Below, in pieces: positions 11,198 through 23,325 of a stretch of DNA of 64,000 nucleotides. The stretch lies in NCBI GenBank assembly GCA_902728285.1, contig CACVBU010000879.1, positions 232,382 to 296,381 of the forward strand. Reading direction: 5' to 3'. Source of the stretch: Clytia hemisphaerica (lineage: Eukaryota; Cnidaria; Hydrozoa; Leptothecata; Clytiidae). Both the position numbers and the translations under genes were made by a program. The first letter of the stretch is position 1, and each line of letters starts with the position of its first letter. Below the pieces are notes generated by a model, which was given only the letters and a program-made list of their open reading frames with translations, had not been told where the DNA came from and made no database searches.

Positions 11198-12543
11198 TGA
11201 ATGAGCCCTGTATTCCTCAAGGAAAATGAACGAGCCCTGTATTTCTCAAGGAAATTGAATGAGCCCTGTATTCCTCAAGGAAAATGAATGGAACCTGTAT
11301 TCCTCAAGTTAAAATTAATGAACCCTGTATTCCTCAAGGAAAACGAGTGAGCCCTGTATTCCTCAAGGAAAATGCATGAGCCCTGTATTCCTGAAAATGA
11401 ATGAGCCCTGTATTCCTCAAGGAAAATGAACGAGCCCTGTATTTCTCAAGGAAATTGAATGAGCCCTGTATTCCTCAAGGAAAATGAATGGACCCTGTAT
11501 TCCTCAAGGTAAAATTAATGAACCCTGTATTTCTCAAGGAAAACGAGTGAGCCCTGTATTCCTCAAGGAAAATGAATGAGCCCTGTATTCCTGAAGATGA
11601 ATGAGCCCTGTATTCCTCAAGGAAAATGAACGAGCCCTGTATTTCTCAAGGAAAATGAATGAGCCCTGTATTCCTCAAGGAAAATGCATGAGCCCTGTAT
11701 TCCTGAAAATGAATGAGCCCTGTATTCCTCAATGAAAATGAACGAGCCCTGTATTTCTCAAGGAAAATGAACGAGCCCTGTATTTCTCAAGGAAAATGAA
11801 CGATCCCTGTATTTCTCAAGGAAAATGAATGAGCCCTGTATTCCTCAAGGAAAATTAATGATCCCTGTATTTCTCAAGGAAAATGAATGAGCCTTGTATT
11901 CCTCAAGGAAAATGCATGAGCCCTGTATTCCTGAAAATGAATGAGCCCTGTATTCCCCAAGGAAAATGAACGAGCCCTGTATTTCTCAAGGAAATTGAAT
12001 GAGCCCTGTATTCCTCAAGGAAAACGAATGGACCCTATATTCCTCAAGGTAAAATTAATGAACCCTGTATTCCTCAAGGAAAACGAGTGAGCCCTGTATT
12101 CCTCAAGGAAAATGCATGAGCCCTGTATTCCTGAAAATGAATGAGCCCTGTATTCCTCAAGGAAAATGAACGAGCCCTGTATTTCTCAAGGAAAATGAAT
12201 GAGCCCTGTATTCCTCAAGGAAAATGCATGAGCCCTGTATTCCTGAAAATGAATGAGCCCTGTATTCCTCAAGGAAAATGCATGAGTCCTGTATTCCTCA
12301 AGGAAAATGAATGGACCCTGTATTCCTCAAGGAAAATGAATGAGCCCTGTATTTCTCAAGGAAAATGAATGAGTCCTGTATTCCTCAAGGAAAATGAATG
12401 GACCCTGTATTCCTCAAGGATAATGAATGGACCCTGTATTCCTCAAGGAAAATGAATGAGCCCTGTATTTCTCAAGGAAAATGAATGAGTCCTGTATTCC
12501 TCAAGGAAAATGAATGGACCCTGTATTCCTCAAGGTAAAATTA
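11198..12543. repeat. 29-bp minisatellite with higher-order structure
   Basis: About 47 head-to-tail copies of a 29-bp unit (gagccctgtattcctcaagg plus aaaatgaat). A 25-bp variant has lost the central bases. Variant units (cctgtatttctc, aatggaccc, aacgagtg, aatgcatg) recur in the same order about every 200 bp, so amplification was of blocks of about seven units. The open frames through it are by-products of the unit. Confidence 0.97.
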
Positions 12544-13147
12544 GGTTAGGGGAATTACAGCAGCCAGGGACTTGATTGAATTGATGGAAAGGTGTCCAGT
12601 TGTAAAACTTAATATCAATTGGCCAAAGGATAGACTAAAGTGAAACAGGGCCAAAATTGAAGGTTCTTGAATCACTCGTTGATCAAAAATGGCCAAAAAA
12701 CGGTCAAATCTCAAAAAGTGGATTTTTGTCAAAATTTAGCATTTTTTGACATTTTGGCTTAAAATTTCGCTGGAAAGACTCACTTTTGATGTCCTTTGCT
12801 TTGGATCTTTTTCCAAAAGGCGACCGAGGAGATAAAGACATTCTAAAGTGAAAATGAAACAAAATGTATTTTTGTATTGACTCTAAATTCTTGATATTCA
12901 TAACGCAATCTTTTACACGGAAAAACTCGAAATTCCGAAAGGTTTTGTTTAGAATCCCAAAGATGTTGACAAAAGCTTTATTTTCTTGTTGACTAGATAT
13001 CACCTAAGAACGCCGTGGTCCACGCTTAGAGGCGTTTCAATCGGCGTATACTTGTATACGTATAATTGTGGTTGACGTTTTTATTGTGTGGCCTTACAGA
13101 GTCAAGGTGAGCCTCGAAAGAAAGAAAAATAATTGTTTGTGTTTACC
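12544..13147. other. intergenic, no gene recognised
   Basis: AT-rich sequence between the minisatellite and the last kinase exon. Minus-strand ORFs here show no recognisable domain. Confidence 0.5.
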
Positions 13148-13379
13148 TTAGGACAACGAAATTTCAGATGGCAGTCTCTCGGCAAAACTTTTTTTCTCGA
13201 TTAATTTGCTCACTATTCTCCATTCAAATGCTGGATATGGTCGCTTACCAGTCAGCACCTCAAACAGGATGATGCCGCTAAAAAAAAGTATAAAATTTTA
13301 ATAAGATACTAATGAACAAAATAATGAAATTGAACTGATGATATACCAGATTATATTGCTGTATTGCAACAAATTACCT

Positions 13380-14600
13380 GCGAGTTCATCAATTTTGACC
13401 CTCCAAAAAAGAACGAAATTGTATCTACCCTCAAATCTTTAAAGAATGGTAAATCCTCAAACGCTCTTCCTGTATAATTCTTCAAGTATGCAGCCAAACG
13501 CGCTATTATCAGAGCTCGAATTAATACTTCTTTAAAAATGGACGACGAAATCTATACCATCATCATGGGGTCATTCAAAGCTTATTGCCTTATGGAAAGG
13601 AGAAGCTAAAGGAAGTGCGAAAGACCCATCATCGTACAGAGGTTTACAAGTAGGATCAAGTCTTTGTAAAGTTATGGTGATAATAACTTGAATAGACTTA
13701 AAGACTGGTATGACGAATAACTGCTTGACCAGCAGCAAGGATTTAAACGTGGTAGAGGAACCGCAGACGGCATATATGTGACAAAAAGACTTCAACAAAT
13801 CTCGGACAAAACACAAAAGCCAGTATATCTCCTATTCGTCGATTTGAGCTCCGCGTTCGACCACGTTGTGCGAAATTGGCTTTTCGAATCCATCTACCAG
13901 AGATTTCCTGAGCAAGTCGAGTCTACCCTAATAAATCTACTCGAATCATTGTATCATAAAACAACAACATCATTAGCACAAACTCCAGATGATGTTTTCA
14001 AGCTTCTACTGCTAATTCTCAATGAAACATTTGTTCGTTTTCACCTGCAAATAAACGCCAAGAAAACCAAAAATTTCAAGTCTCAAAACCAAGATGAGTA
14101 TATCCTCAATCTATCGTCACGCTTTATGATCAAGTCATCGAAAATGTTGAAGTGTTCAGATATCTTGGAGACGACATACACTTCAATTAACCTTCAACAG
14201 GAGATGCCTACATTAATATGCTTCGTAAGATGGTGAGAGGCGGCTTTGAAAGAAATATCGATGAAAACAATGAGCAAACTTTCCACTTCCTCATGTCAAG
14301 TGAAGATGTTTTACGCGTCTGTAAGACTGAAGACATCCTTCAATACGTCAAACGACAGCAGCAAAACTATCTTGGCCATATTGCAATACAAAAGAACACC
14401 AGCATTGTCAAAAGACTGCTTTTCAACGACAACGCTAACAAGAAAAGAGGCCGACCAATCAAAACACTCGAAGATCACGTGCTTGATGGTCGGTGAGCAG
14501 ACGAGTTCTACAAAGAGGTCTTGAAGAAAAAGAAGGATATGGTTGGCCTTCGCCCTAACCACTCAATGTTGGCACCTGCGAACACGAGCTAAAGAAGAAG
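13380..14600 (+). mobile_element. non-LTR retrotransposon (RTE-like) reverse transcriptase fragment
   Basis: Translated pieces read VSTLKSLKNGKSS, LLDQQQGFKRGRG, VYLLFVDLSSAFDHV, NWLFESIYQRFPE, LHLQINAKKTK-like text, then a C-terminal block with GHIAIQKNTSIVKRL and KKRGRPIKTLEDHVL. That is the order of a LINE ORF2 from RT finger to C-terminus. The frame is broken by several stops and shifts, and the palm segment with the catalytic YADD box is missing between about 14,000 and 14,010. It lies in the intron between the last two kinase exons, on the opposite strand. Dead copy. Confidence 0.88.
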
Positions 14601-15354
14601 TAAGAAGTAAGTAATAAAATTACTATTTATAGGAACCAGTAAATTTTGGTTCAAACTCTTCTTATTCACTTAGAAAGGCATTTTTTTAATTGTTCTTAGG
14701 CTTTTGTTAAAATGAAACTTCATGTTCTTATAAAACGGTCCACTGAGAAGAAATGGCACAAAAAAGAACTAGAATTGTCAAATTTGAAATAAACTTACAG
14801 ACTCCAATTGTCTGACTTAGTGCCATCATAGCGGATGCAGTCTCCAAGATAACCTCGAATCATTTCAGGTGCCATGTAAGACGCTGTTTCACAGTAGGTA
14901 CTCAAAAGGCCATCAAAGCTATCTTTAAAGAATTCGGAGACTCCAAAGTCTAAAAGTAAAGGAAAAATATTTACAAAAAAAGAATTCTGCAAAATGTCAA
15001 ATTAAAAAAACGTTCGTTTATAAAAGGATATTGCATTCAGTCAAATTTTCTTGAAATTTCATAGACTGTTATAGTTGGGTAAACTGGTGGGTTTAGCTCT
15101 CGAAAAGTTGTGTGATAAAGTGCACAGATATTTTATTTGGTATAAAAAATCTTACCAGCTATTTTCAATTCGCTAATTTTTGTCAACAAAGATGTTTTCC
15201 ATCTTTAAATCAAAAAATTATTAAATTAAATTAAATGAAAAATGAAAAAAAGGAATATTAACATCAAAATCGACCGTAGCAGAATCTGATAGGCGGAATC
15301 CTAACGAGTGAGATAAATCAAATGGCTGTCTAAGTCCTGAATTAAGAGTGATAA

Positions 15355-15616
15355 GGCCGGTCTCCACTTCCGCGCGCTGCCATAACACCTTTTGGCTTAA
15401 ATCCTTTTTGCTTGGAAAAAAAATTACATAAAAATGTCATAAAAATGTAGCGCGCGCTCGAAAAAAAAGTTGAACACATTTCAACTTTTTTCAACCAGTT
15501 TCAACCGTTATGTCACAGATCGCGCCAATGGAGCTGCTTCATTATTCTTTTGACCGATGAGGTGGAAGCTTTGCTAGAAAAAGTGCGATCGAAGCGTGCG
15601 CAAGTGGAGACCGGCC
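15355..15616. repeat. inverted-repeat element, ~262 bp
   Basis: Termini 'ggccggtctccactt' and 'aagtggagaccggcc' are perfect inverses. GC-rich ends (cgcgcgctg) enclose an AT-rich centre. Lies in a kinase intron. Confidence 0.85.
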
Positions 15617-15997
15617 TATGCATGGCTCTCATACGCATTGATAAGTGCGATTAGAAAAAACTATCGATATTGATACTTGCTAACTTGTATATTTATGATT
15701 ATCGTCCACCTCTAAGCAAAACGCACTGTCGAATATTTTTAGATATCCGATAGTAACATATCTCTTTTGTAGCAGCGAGCATAAAGAAAATAGTTTTTTG
15801 ATATATTTATTTAAATATACAAAAACAGATAAAAGCAAACTTCTTTTTAACAAAAGAGAAAGAAAGGAAATTTGACATCCTTAATAAGATAGTAAAACGT
15901 TCGAAAATGTCATACAAAGAGAGAAAGGCTGAATGAAGTAGGGAAAATGAAAATGATTTTCTGCTAATTGGTGAACGATAAACCATATATTCAACGT

Positions 15998-16108
15998 GAA
16001 AAATCGGATATCGAAATTATTCAGTCTCGCTTCAATGATATTCGACTCAGCTTCGCTTCGTCGAATATCATCAAGTTCGACTGAATAATTTTCGATATCC
16101 GATTTTTC
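15998..16108. repeat. foldback element
   Basis: Arms 'gaaaaatcggatatcgaaa' and 'ttcgatatccgatttttc' with inner pairing 'gatattcga/tcgaatatc'. Kinase intron. Confidence 0.75.
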
Positions 16109-17002
16109 TTGTCGAATATCTGCTTATTATCCACAATCATTTGTTGAACGGTGAAAAAGAATGCTGCTATTATATTTTGATTTTTGTCCGGTATATCGGC
16201 GCAATCATTTAAATATTTTTAACTTTATTACAACCTACCGATGACAGATTCCGAGTAGGTGACATTCGTTGACACCTTTGACGATAATTTGGAACAATTC
16301 CTTTGCTTTTTGCTCCTCAACGAATGGAGCAGGTGATAAGTAATGGCTTAAATCACCATTTTTACAATATTCCATTACTACAGGAATTCTTTTTTCCGTC
16401 GAATTTGGTGTAAACTTCAACCTGGAATCATGAATTAATATAAAGTGTGATTTTCAAGATAGCCAATCTAACGGAACAAACTAACGGCTTCGGCGTATGT
16501 TCAGCGCTGTCAAGCCGTGGGAGGTGCCGAAATACAAAGTGCGAAAAAAGACGTTTCTTATTACTTATCACTAATTTCATGCTCGCGTAATTTTCACAAA
16601 GATATTTACTTTTAATACCAGGCGCCAAAATAAAAATTTCCTGAAATTGCCTCTCCAGTTTGTCCAAAATTTAGCCGACCCACCACTACTGTTGATAGTC
16701 CCATGTTTTTTTATAGCTGGGGATTTGAATTCCATTGTTTTCTAGCCAAAACAATTCAATGGAGATGGAGAATAGCACAATATTTTGCAATGAGGAATCG
16801 CTCATCTGATTATTTTCAGCGGGGACAAAAATCAGAGCGTAATTTTCCACAGGGGGCGATATTTTGGCCAATTTTTCCAGTAGGAAGGGTTCCCAGTGGG
16901 TCTGATAGAAAGGGGTGTAATTTAGTTTTCGAAGGCAAGGTCGTGCTCCCCAATGGTTTAAAGTCAAACTTGTTTGATGGTGAAAACACAACAAAACACA
17001 TC

Positions 17003-17098
17003 ACAGCTGGCACATAACGTTGTTTCAACATTCATCTGACGTTATATGGACGTTGCGAACGTTAGATGAACGTTGAAAGAGCGTTGTGTGCCAGCTGG
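17003..17098. repeat. short inverted-repeat element
   Basis: Termini 'cagctggcacataacgtt' and the imperfect inverse 'gcgttgtgtgccagctg'. The inner motif 'aacgtt...atgaacgttga' repeats. Confidence 0.7.
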
Positions 17099-17432
17099 GA
17101 TACAGAAGAAGACGTATCAAGAAAGATAAGTGATATTAATATTGATGAAACTTAGCTCAGAAGTTTGACTTTTAAAAAACTCTCTTAAAGGAATTATACG
17201 GTGTTATATACACCCGACTTGTCTGAAACTGATTTCAGCAAAATTTTAATAAAAGATTCCTTTCAAATTTGTAAATAAAAGGAAGAGAAAAAATCTTGCT
17301 CCACATTTTTCTTTATTCATTACAAAAGATTCAATCTGCTGAATCAACATACATTATAACTATGTAAAAGTTCAATGGCTTTAACAGTGATATAAAACTC
17401 TCTTGACAGAAGATAGGGCGTACTACAGCGTA

Positions 17433-17825
17433 CTCGCAAGCTCGATCGTTTCTTCACCTCGGGCAATATTTCTCAGTACAGCCCTCACTAACCGGTCATT
17501 ATTGTATTAGAGTTGCCTGTCGTTAAGAAAATTCATTGTGATATTGGTCAACACAACAACCTCGTAAGCTCAGTCGTTTCTTCACCTCGGACAATATTTC
17601 TCAGTACAGCCCTCACAGACCGGTCATTATCGTATCTATAATGGGGCTCCCCCAGGGGCTGGCGTGACGCGTGAATGACCCTTTCTTCTGTCGTGAATAC
17701 GTGAATTGGACTTTTTCAACGCGTGAATACGTGAATTGAGATATCCGCGTGAACGTGAAAATAAGATTTTACCAGCGTGAATTCGTGAATCGAGATTTTG
17801 AGCGTGAACGTGAAAAGCAAATTAT
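17433..17825. repeat. tandem duplication and CGTGAAT-motif repeat
   Basis: A ~78-bp segment (cgtttcttcacctcgggcaa ... accggtcattatt) occurs twice, 126 bp apart. It is followed by four imperfect copies of 'cgtgaatacgtgaattg' between 17,660 and 17,825. Confidence 0.75.
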
Positions 17826-18404
17826 TGTCTAAAACAAAACTGAATAAACCTAAATATGTAAAATTTTCTTGCTCGCTTCGCTCGCATAATCCTTCATATC
17901 ATATTGACCTATTGCAATTGTAAAGTTATTCAAAATAATCAAAAATTGAAACAGAAACAAATATTTTTTTCCTTATTTTTCTAAGGGCGCATTTTGTGAT
18001 GCAAATATTGCATCCAGCAAGAGTGTTTTGAGCCAAAACAAAAAAGTTTAAATGAGAAAATTTTCTTCGTCGGCGCTAATGATGGTCATCTTTCTGTAAT
18101 CGCTTATATTGTTACTAAATGCAGTACACAAAATGATACCGCATGAACTTGGAGACAGCGAAGGGTATTTGATTCTTCGATAATTTACAAAAGTAGGTAG
18201 ATAGTTCTAAAAAATGTTAAATGATTGCATCATCGAACATTCAGAAAAAAACTCTTGTGACGCCGCACCGTGTAAGGCAGGTACGTCACTCGCCGTACCA
18301 GATTTGTACCAGTAAATGGTCAGTGTTGAAAATAATCAAAGATTCTGAATGAATTGTTTGACCAAACAAGGCATATTAAGGTAACAATGTAACAATAGTG
18401 CAAT

Positions 18405-18600
18405 AATAACAATAATAATAATAATAATAATAATAACAATAATAATAACAATATCGATAGGTACTATATGTCAAAAATCCGGTACCGATTGCTTGAAACC
18501 AGGTACCATTTGCGATTATAGGTACTGTTTGCGCGGTACTAGGTACTATTTGCTTCATTGTAGGTACCATTCACGTCGATGTAGGTACGATTTGCAAAAT
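18405..18600. repeat. AAT/AAC microsatellite and GGTACC short repeats
   Basis: An (AAT)n/(AAC) tract at 18,405-18,455 is followed by about six spaced copies of 'aggtaccatttgc'-like units. Confidence 0.8.
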
Positions 18601-19016
18601 TTAATTGTCATTCAAAATTGCAGATTTTTTGCAGAAATCGCATGTGCAGAATCAGCTGAACAGATCAGAGGACATGGCCCTTGTGCCTGGGTGACCTCGT
18701 GTGGTTATAGTGGTGTTGTTTTACCAAGGTACAAGGTACTAAATTGGTAGGATATGCTGGTGGTAAACAAGGTCAATTGAAGTGTTTATACCCTCTCTGT
18801 ACAGTAAGTTCTTATTTTAAACTGACACTGAAAGTGCCTTACCCTTATCATGAAACATATAGCATATTATATAGCAATAATTTTTCAAGCATCTCAAATA
18901 AAATAAATGTTCTGGGTTCTGGCAATGAATTTTGAGTCAATTATCAAGTCTAACAAAAGCTTGCCATGTAAAGGAGGCAGCAGTAAATTATTGGATGACA
19001 AAACTCCTAAGAGAAT

Positions 19017-19135
19017 ATGAAAACAGCAATATCTAATCTGTTGGAAGTTGGACTATGCATTGTAATATTTTTGGTTTTTATTTTGCTGCTGGCTGCTGGC
19101 TGTTTTTTGACCAAAAAAGGGAAACTACCAAGGTC
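19017..19135 (+). CDS. possible membrane-protein exon, unassigned
   Basis: ATG-initiated frame encoding a strongly hydrophobic segment (GLCIVIFLVFILLLAAGC), then TKKGKLP, then an AG/GTCAGT donor-like site. It could be a signal-anchor exon. A Cys-containing open stretch at 18,630-18,730 upstream may belong with it. No family recognised. Confidence 0.2.
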
Positions 19136-19636
19136 AGTGATTTTTGTATTTACTACATGCATGGAATTTTTTGTATTTTTATTGTTAATTTACCTCTTTA
19201 TTAATTGTGTGCTACAGTCTTCCAGTCTTCCATTATTTATGACCCTGCTGGCGCATCGTTTTGACCGGTGTCAAAAAGTATCCTTTTGCTAAATCGGACG
19301 TGGTAATTCCGGTGTTTAATGTCGAGAGCTCTACTCTAGGCACCGGACATGCGTCGGGAAAAAATTAATGTGCACCGGGCGGGACACGCACATCGGACTT
19401 GGGACTTCCGTAAGTCCGGTGTTGGGGTTGTCGGGTCGTAAAAAATTTTCTTACATTGATCATTTGTGTTCTTTGTGTCAAGTGGAAGCTTTTCCAAGCA
19501 AAAAAAAATTCGCATTTGTTTCATTCTGGGTCAACAGTGAAAGAATGCTATTGTAAATAGCGGCAATATCGAATGCATAATTACGATGCGTTTCACTTTT
19601 GTTTTCTTGTTTGATTTACATTTCTGACATAATTTA

Positions 19637-20082
19637 CCGTGAGTGGTCCTAAATCCGACAGCCCTGCCTAAATCCGACGTGGTCTTTCAAAGATAAAAAC
19701 TAAAATAAAAAAACCTTTTGCTGTGACGCAACAAAAATACCAAAGTGTCAACTAAACTGAGAAAATTGATACAGTAAAAGTTGAACCAAATAATTAACAC
19801 TAATTGCTTCTTATACGAAACATAATTTTTTATTGCAATATGTCCAACAATAAAAAGTAATTACTTTTACAACTCACACTTTTTAATTACATTATTGACG
19901 TTTTGACATTATCAATTATATATAGCCATCTGTTAGATGTTTTGAATTTGTTTTGAGAATTTTTGCAATAGTTTATCGTTCAACTTGGAGAGGGAGTGTT
20001 TGTAAACATAGAATTTCTTTTCATAACAGTTATTTGGGGGGTCGGAATTAGGCAGGGCTGTCGGATTTAGGACCATTCACGG
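19637..20082. mobile_element. TA-flanked inverted-repeat element, 446 bp
   Basis: Termini start 'ccgtgagtggtcctaaatcc' and end with its near inverse, with over 40 bp of arms. It is flanked by TA on both sides, the target-site pattern of Tc1/mariner-type insertions. Non-coding, hence non-autonomous. Confidence 0.85.
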
Positions 20083-20399
20083 TATGCGGCCATTATTGAC
20101 GTAACTAAAAGTTCGCAAGATGGTAGACTTTTGCATTTTTACCACGGTTTCAAGTATTTAGGTAAGAAATAAATGGATTCTGTTTCCAGGGGGTTCTCTC
20201 TTCATAAACTAGCATCAATAGTTACTTTTCCACAAAATTTCACTTTCCAGAGGGGTCTACTCCCTGATTTCCATTTCAGGAGATAATTTGTTATTCAAAA
20301 TTTCCAGGGGAATAGTGAAAAAATTCATCAATACCCCTGTATAATTTTTTTGGAATAAATAGCCCATTCCCATTTACAAATAAATACATCCATCAAATA

Positions 20400-20920
20400 A
20401 TTGCGATTCGATTGTCGAACGCAATAAATATTACACAGGATTAGCTGTTGGATTTACGTTCGATTGATTTGATTACATTCAATTTTATTTGATTACGTTC
20501 CATTAATTCACTCTCGTACGGTACTTTTAAGCGCTTGGCCACCCACGCTAAAAAAGCTCTGAAGGGGTGATCCAATTTAATTTTAATCGCAATCAAAAAA
20601 CTTATCGAACATAATCATAATCAAAAAAACTTATCAAACATAATCGTAATCAAACATAATCAAAGATCAATTGAATGTGTAATAGACAATCAATTGAGCC
20701 AATCGAACATGGTTGACTCTCAATGGAACCAATTGAACCTTCCTGGAACTCAATCAAACACAATTAATATTATATATATTGAATATAATATACTCAAGAA
20801 TCGGCCGTTCAATTGCGATTCGATTGCGTTCAATCAAATTGCAATTATTCGATTGCTTTTGATTACGTTCGATTGGTTTGATTGCAATTTTTGTTCCAAG
20901 TTGTTTGATTGACAGCGTCT
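20400..20920. repeat. degenerate 'cgattgcgtt/caatcaaa' repeat tract
   Basis: Many imperfect copies of 'attcgattgcgtt' and 'aacataatcaaa' in both orientations. No coding signal. Confidence 0.5.
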
Positions 20921-20970
20921 GGATATATCTGACCAATTTCACTGTGGGAGATCAAAATGGACAACAGATA

Positions 20971-21267
20971 CCTTAAGGGAACTTATTTTGGTGGGAACTA
21001 ATTTTTGGCGAGCAACGAAAATCCTGAAATTTTTAAAATTTGACGGGAACTTATTTTGGCGAATTACAGTGTAAATCTGTTCTATTTTGAACAAATTTGA
21101 TTAATTTCGAGGGTTGTTTGGTTGTTTAGGCAAGAATACGGGAGGGGAACTTATTTTGGCAAGTGAGCAAAATATTTAATTTTGACGGGAACTAATTTTG
21201 GTGAATTTTATCTAAATTTGCCAAATCTGCCAAAATTAGTTCCCGCCAAAATAAGTTCCCTTAAAGG
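20971..21267. mobile_element. TA-flanked MITE, 'ccttaagggaac' family, 297 bp
   Basis: Left end 'ccttaagggaacttatttt', right end its inverse with one extra A, flanked by TA. Other copies of the family: 54,716-54,805 and 55,692-56,019, with degraded copies near 21,430 and 35,300. Confidence 0.88.
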
Positions 21268-21599
21268 TACATTGTGGCGACCCTTTGCGGTGTGGCCCAT
21301 TGCTAGGGTTGTTCGTTACGTGAAAAAGTTCACATGAACAGACACGGTTTTTTCTTGAGCTTCCATGGGAAAAATGGGTTTTTGTGTATCTTTTTTGAAA
21401 CCTCTGGTGACAGGTTAGAACTTTTTAGAATTAGTTCCTGCCAAAATTAGTTCCCTTATAAGGTAAGTCAAATTTTTCCCCTAAAAATATACATCTAGAT
21501 CTAGAAAATAACATTACAGCACATGATTTTTTTAGGATGACAATGGCAACAGTGAAGACCACATTGATTAAGGATGATGGGTGATTTATGAAGATAAAA

Positions 21600-22350
21600 A
21601 AGACATTGTTCTTCTGAAAATGTTGTGAATTTGGAGATTTCAAATAAACGTGGAAAACTTTTGTTATTAATTCAGAGATTTTACTCAATGTGCGTTATAA
21701 AACATTAAAACTTTTGTTATAATTTTCAGGAGATTTTCTTCAATGTGTGTATGAAATTTGGAAAACTTTTTTTATTAATTCAGAGATTTTCTTTGGCCTT
21801 TGTTTAAAATGTAGAAAACTTTTTTGGTAAATTTGAGATTTTTTTCAACGTACGTTTAAAATATGGAAGTTTTTGTGTGAATTTTGACATTTTTTCCACA
21901 TGTGTTCAAAAAATGTAGAAAACTTTTTTTGTCAATCAAAAATGTTTTCTTTTCATTTGATTTCCCATGCATGAAAACTTTTTTTTCAACATTTATTTAT
22001 TTTGAAATTATGATTGTTTTCAAGTATGCAACATTATTTTGCTTTTGCAGCATGCTTTTGGAAATTATAAATGTCTTTTGTTAGGGGAATTTTTCCTATC
22101 CACAATTTTTTGGATAATGAAATATATTCTATATGAGATTTTTTTTTTTGCATTCAGTTGGACTATTATGAAATTGATTCCCTGTTTTGAAAGTTTTTTT
22201 TCTATTTGGCATGTATTTCAAAGAAACATCTTTGGGATACTATAATTTTTGATCTTTTTCCAATATTTTATAATATGAAAGTATGCAAAATATTTCATCG
22301 CTTTTTGAAAATATAAATTTCCTTTGGTTTTCTTATTGTAAAATATTTTC
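21600..22350. repeat. degenerate tandem repeat, ~70-80 bp period
   Basis: Repeating 'gaaaacttttttt...ttcagagattttcttcaatgtgtgt' text with increasing divergence toward 22,350. No coding signal despite short ORFs. Confidence 0.55.
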
Positions 22351-22705
22351 CTTTGTGTCATTTTTTCATTGTAGATAATTGCCCTTTTTGGCTATAATGT
22401 GTTTGACAATCAGCACTTAAAATGAAAATGATTTATCATCCAACAACACTCAACTTCATCCCCCTAGAAATAATTGGAATCTTTTATTGGAGTCTGAGAG
22501 TTGGAAAAAACTTCTTGGGCTTTGTTCCGATTTCACCATCATTCTCCATTTTTACATTATTTTGAAAATGATAAATAAATGAGTTCTGGATTTGATTAAT
22601 CTTGAAGTTACAGAACCAATCTGAATACAACCATTTTGCACAAAACTTCCAAGAGTCTAATGCTTTTCATTTATTTAGAAAACAAAAGAATTTCAAATCT
22701 TATAT

Positions 22706-23090
22706 TTGATCAAGAAATGGCTGATAGTGATTACAAAAAAGTGTGTTCCATCTTTTGGAAACTTACAAATCATAGATCACCAAGAAGATACAGTTGATCA
22801 AGAAATTATTCAAGAAACACACAATGTAAACTTAAATGAAACCAGCCAGAGAAGAGATAATCAAGTCGGTTCCTGCATTGGTTCTAGTGTTGATGAAAAC
22901 TCAAATATTTTGAATGAAAATATCCAGTCTTACCCACCCTGGGGATATTTTCTCCCATTTGACACAAATAAATTTACCGTATTTGCGCTTAACAATGATG
23001 GATAAATCAAATTTGGTCGTAATCCAGATTCAAATTATTTTTTTGATAGCCAAAAACTGTCCTTCACTTTGCTATTAAAAGAGGAAAAGA
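22706..23090 (+). pseudogene. FHA-domain protein fragment (Chk2-like FHA)
   Basis: The frame ends with PPWGYFLPFD then FTVFALNNDG, a TAA stop, then IKFGRNPDSNYFFDS. PWG-x-L, then a short strand, then (Y/F)xFGR-x3-(C/S)xYxF-D is the start of an FHA domain as in Chk2-type kinases. FHA binds phospho-threonine, and the Arg of FGR is a conserved contact. The stop replaces a residue just before the FGR strand, and the rest of the domain is not visible, so this is a broken fragment. An AG acceptor-like site precedes the frame at about 22,775. Confidence 0.55.
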
Positions 23091-23131
23091 ACAGACTGTC
23101 GTTATAAAAAGTACCCTCAAGTATACCCCAT

Positions 23132-23325
23132 TCAGTGGATCTTTAAATTACTGGTGTTGATGAAAGTTTTGGAGTAATGTGAACATTTATAAAGGCGTTC
23201 CCCAGTGTGAACCCTCATATGTGTTTTAAAATTGCTCGAATTTATAAATCGTTTATCGCACTGCGAACAAACATGTGTTTTCATTTGTTTATTTTCTTTA
23301 TCATCATCAGGATGGTGTTGGTGTT
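23132..23325 (-). pseudogene. C2H2 zinc-finger fragment
   Basis: Minus-strand frame reads HVCSQCDKRFINSSNFKTH, then MRVHTGERLYKC, then SHYSKTFINTSNLKIH and stop. The first finger is a complete C2H2 unit with the classic HTGE linker. The second has Tyr in place of its second Cys and ends early. Remnant of a Kruppel-type gene. Confidence 0.8.

Larger units (their letters stand above)
13148..16421 (-). pseudogene. Ser/Thr protein kinase, four exons, decayed
   Basis: Exons on the minus strand: 16,421-16,239 (PVVMEYCKNGDLSHYL and HLLGICHR, hinge to catalytic loop), 15,202/15,211-15,156, 14,949-14,799 (DFGVSEFF, SYMAPEMIRG, SDNWSL) and 13,277-13,148 (GIILFEVLTGKRPYPAFEW). These are kinase subdomains V to IX. 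The second exon encodes DLKMENIFVDK in one frame and SELKIAD in another, so one surplus base lies in its A5 run. No AG precedes the DLK codons. The AG just after them gives an open frame that scrambles the catalytic loop. The last exon meets an in-frame TAA three bases before its donor, removing the rest of the C-lobe. The N-lobe was not found. Known kinase logic needs HRD and DLKxxN, so this copy is probably inactive unless the assembly is wrong. Confidence 0.75.

Noticed and set aside
12141-12368. 75-codon frame with repeated MSPVFLKENE/MNEPCIPQGK text
   Set aside because: It is the translation of the 29-bp minisatellite; changing units alter the frame and there is no gene signal.
11198-12543. 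Regular short repeats that could suggest a CRISPR array
   Set aside because: Units are contiguous without unique spacers, and the DNA is animal.
14311-14562. Minus-strand 83-codon ORF in the LINE fragment
   Set aside because: Opposite strand of the reverse-transcriptase C-terminal region.
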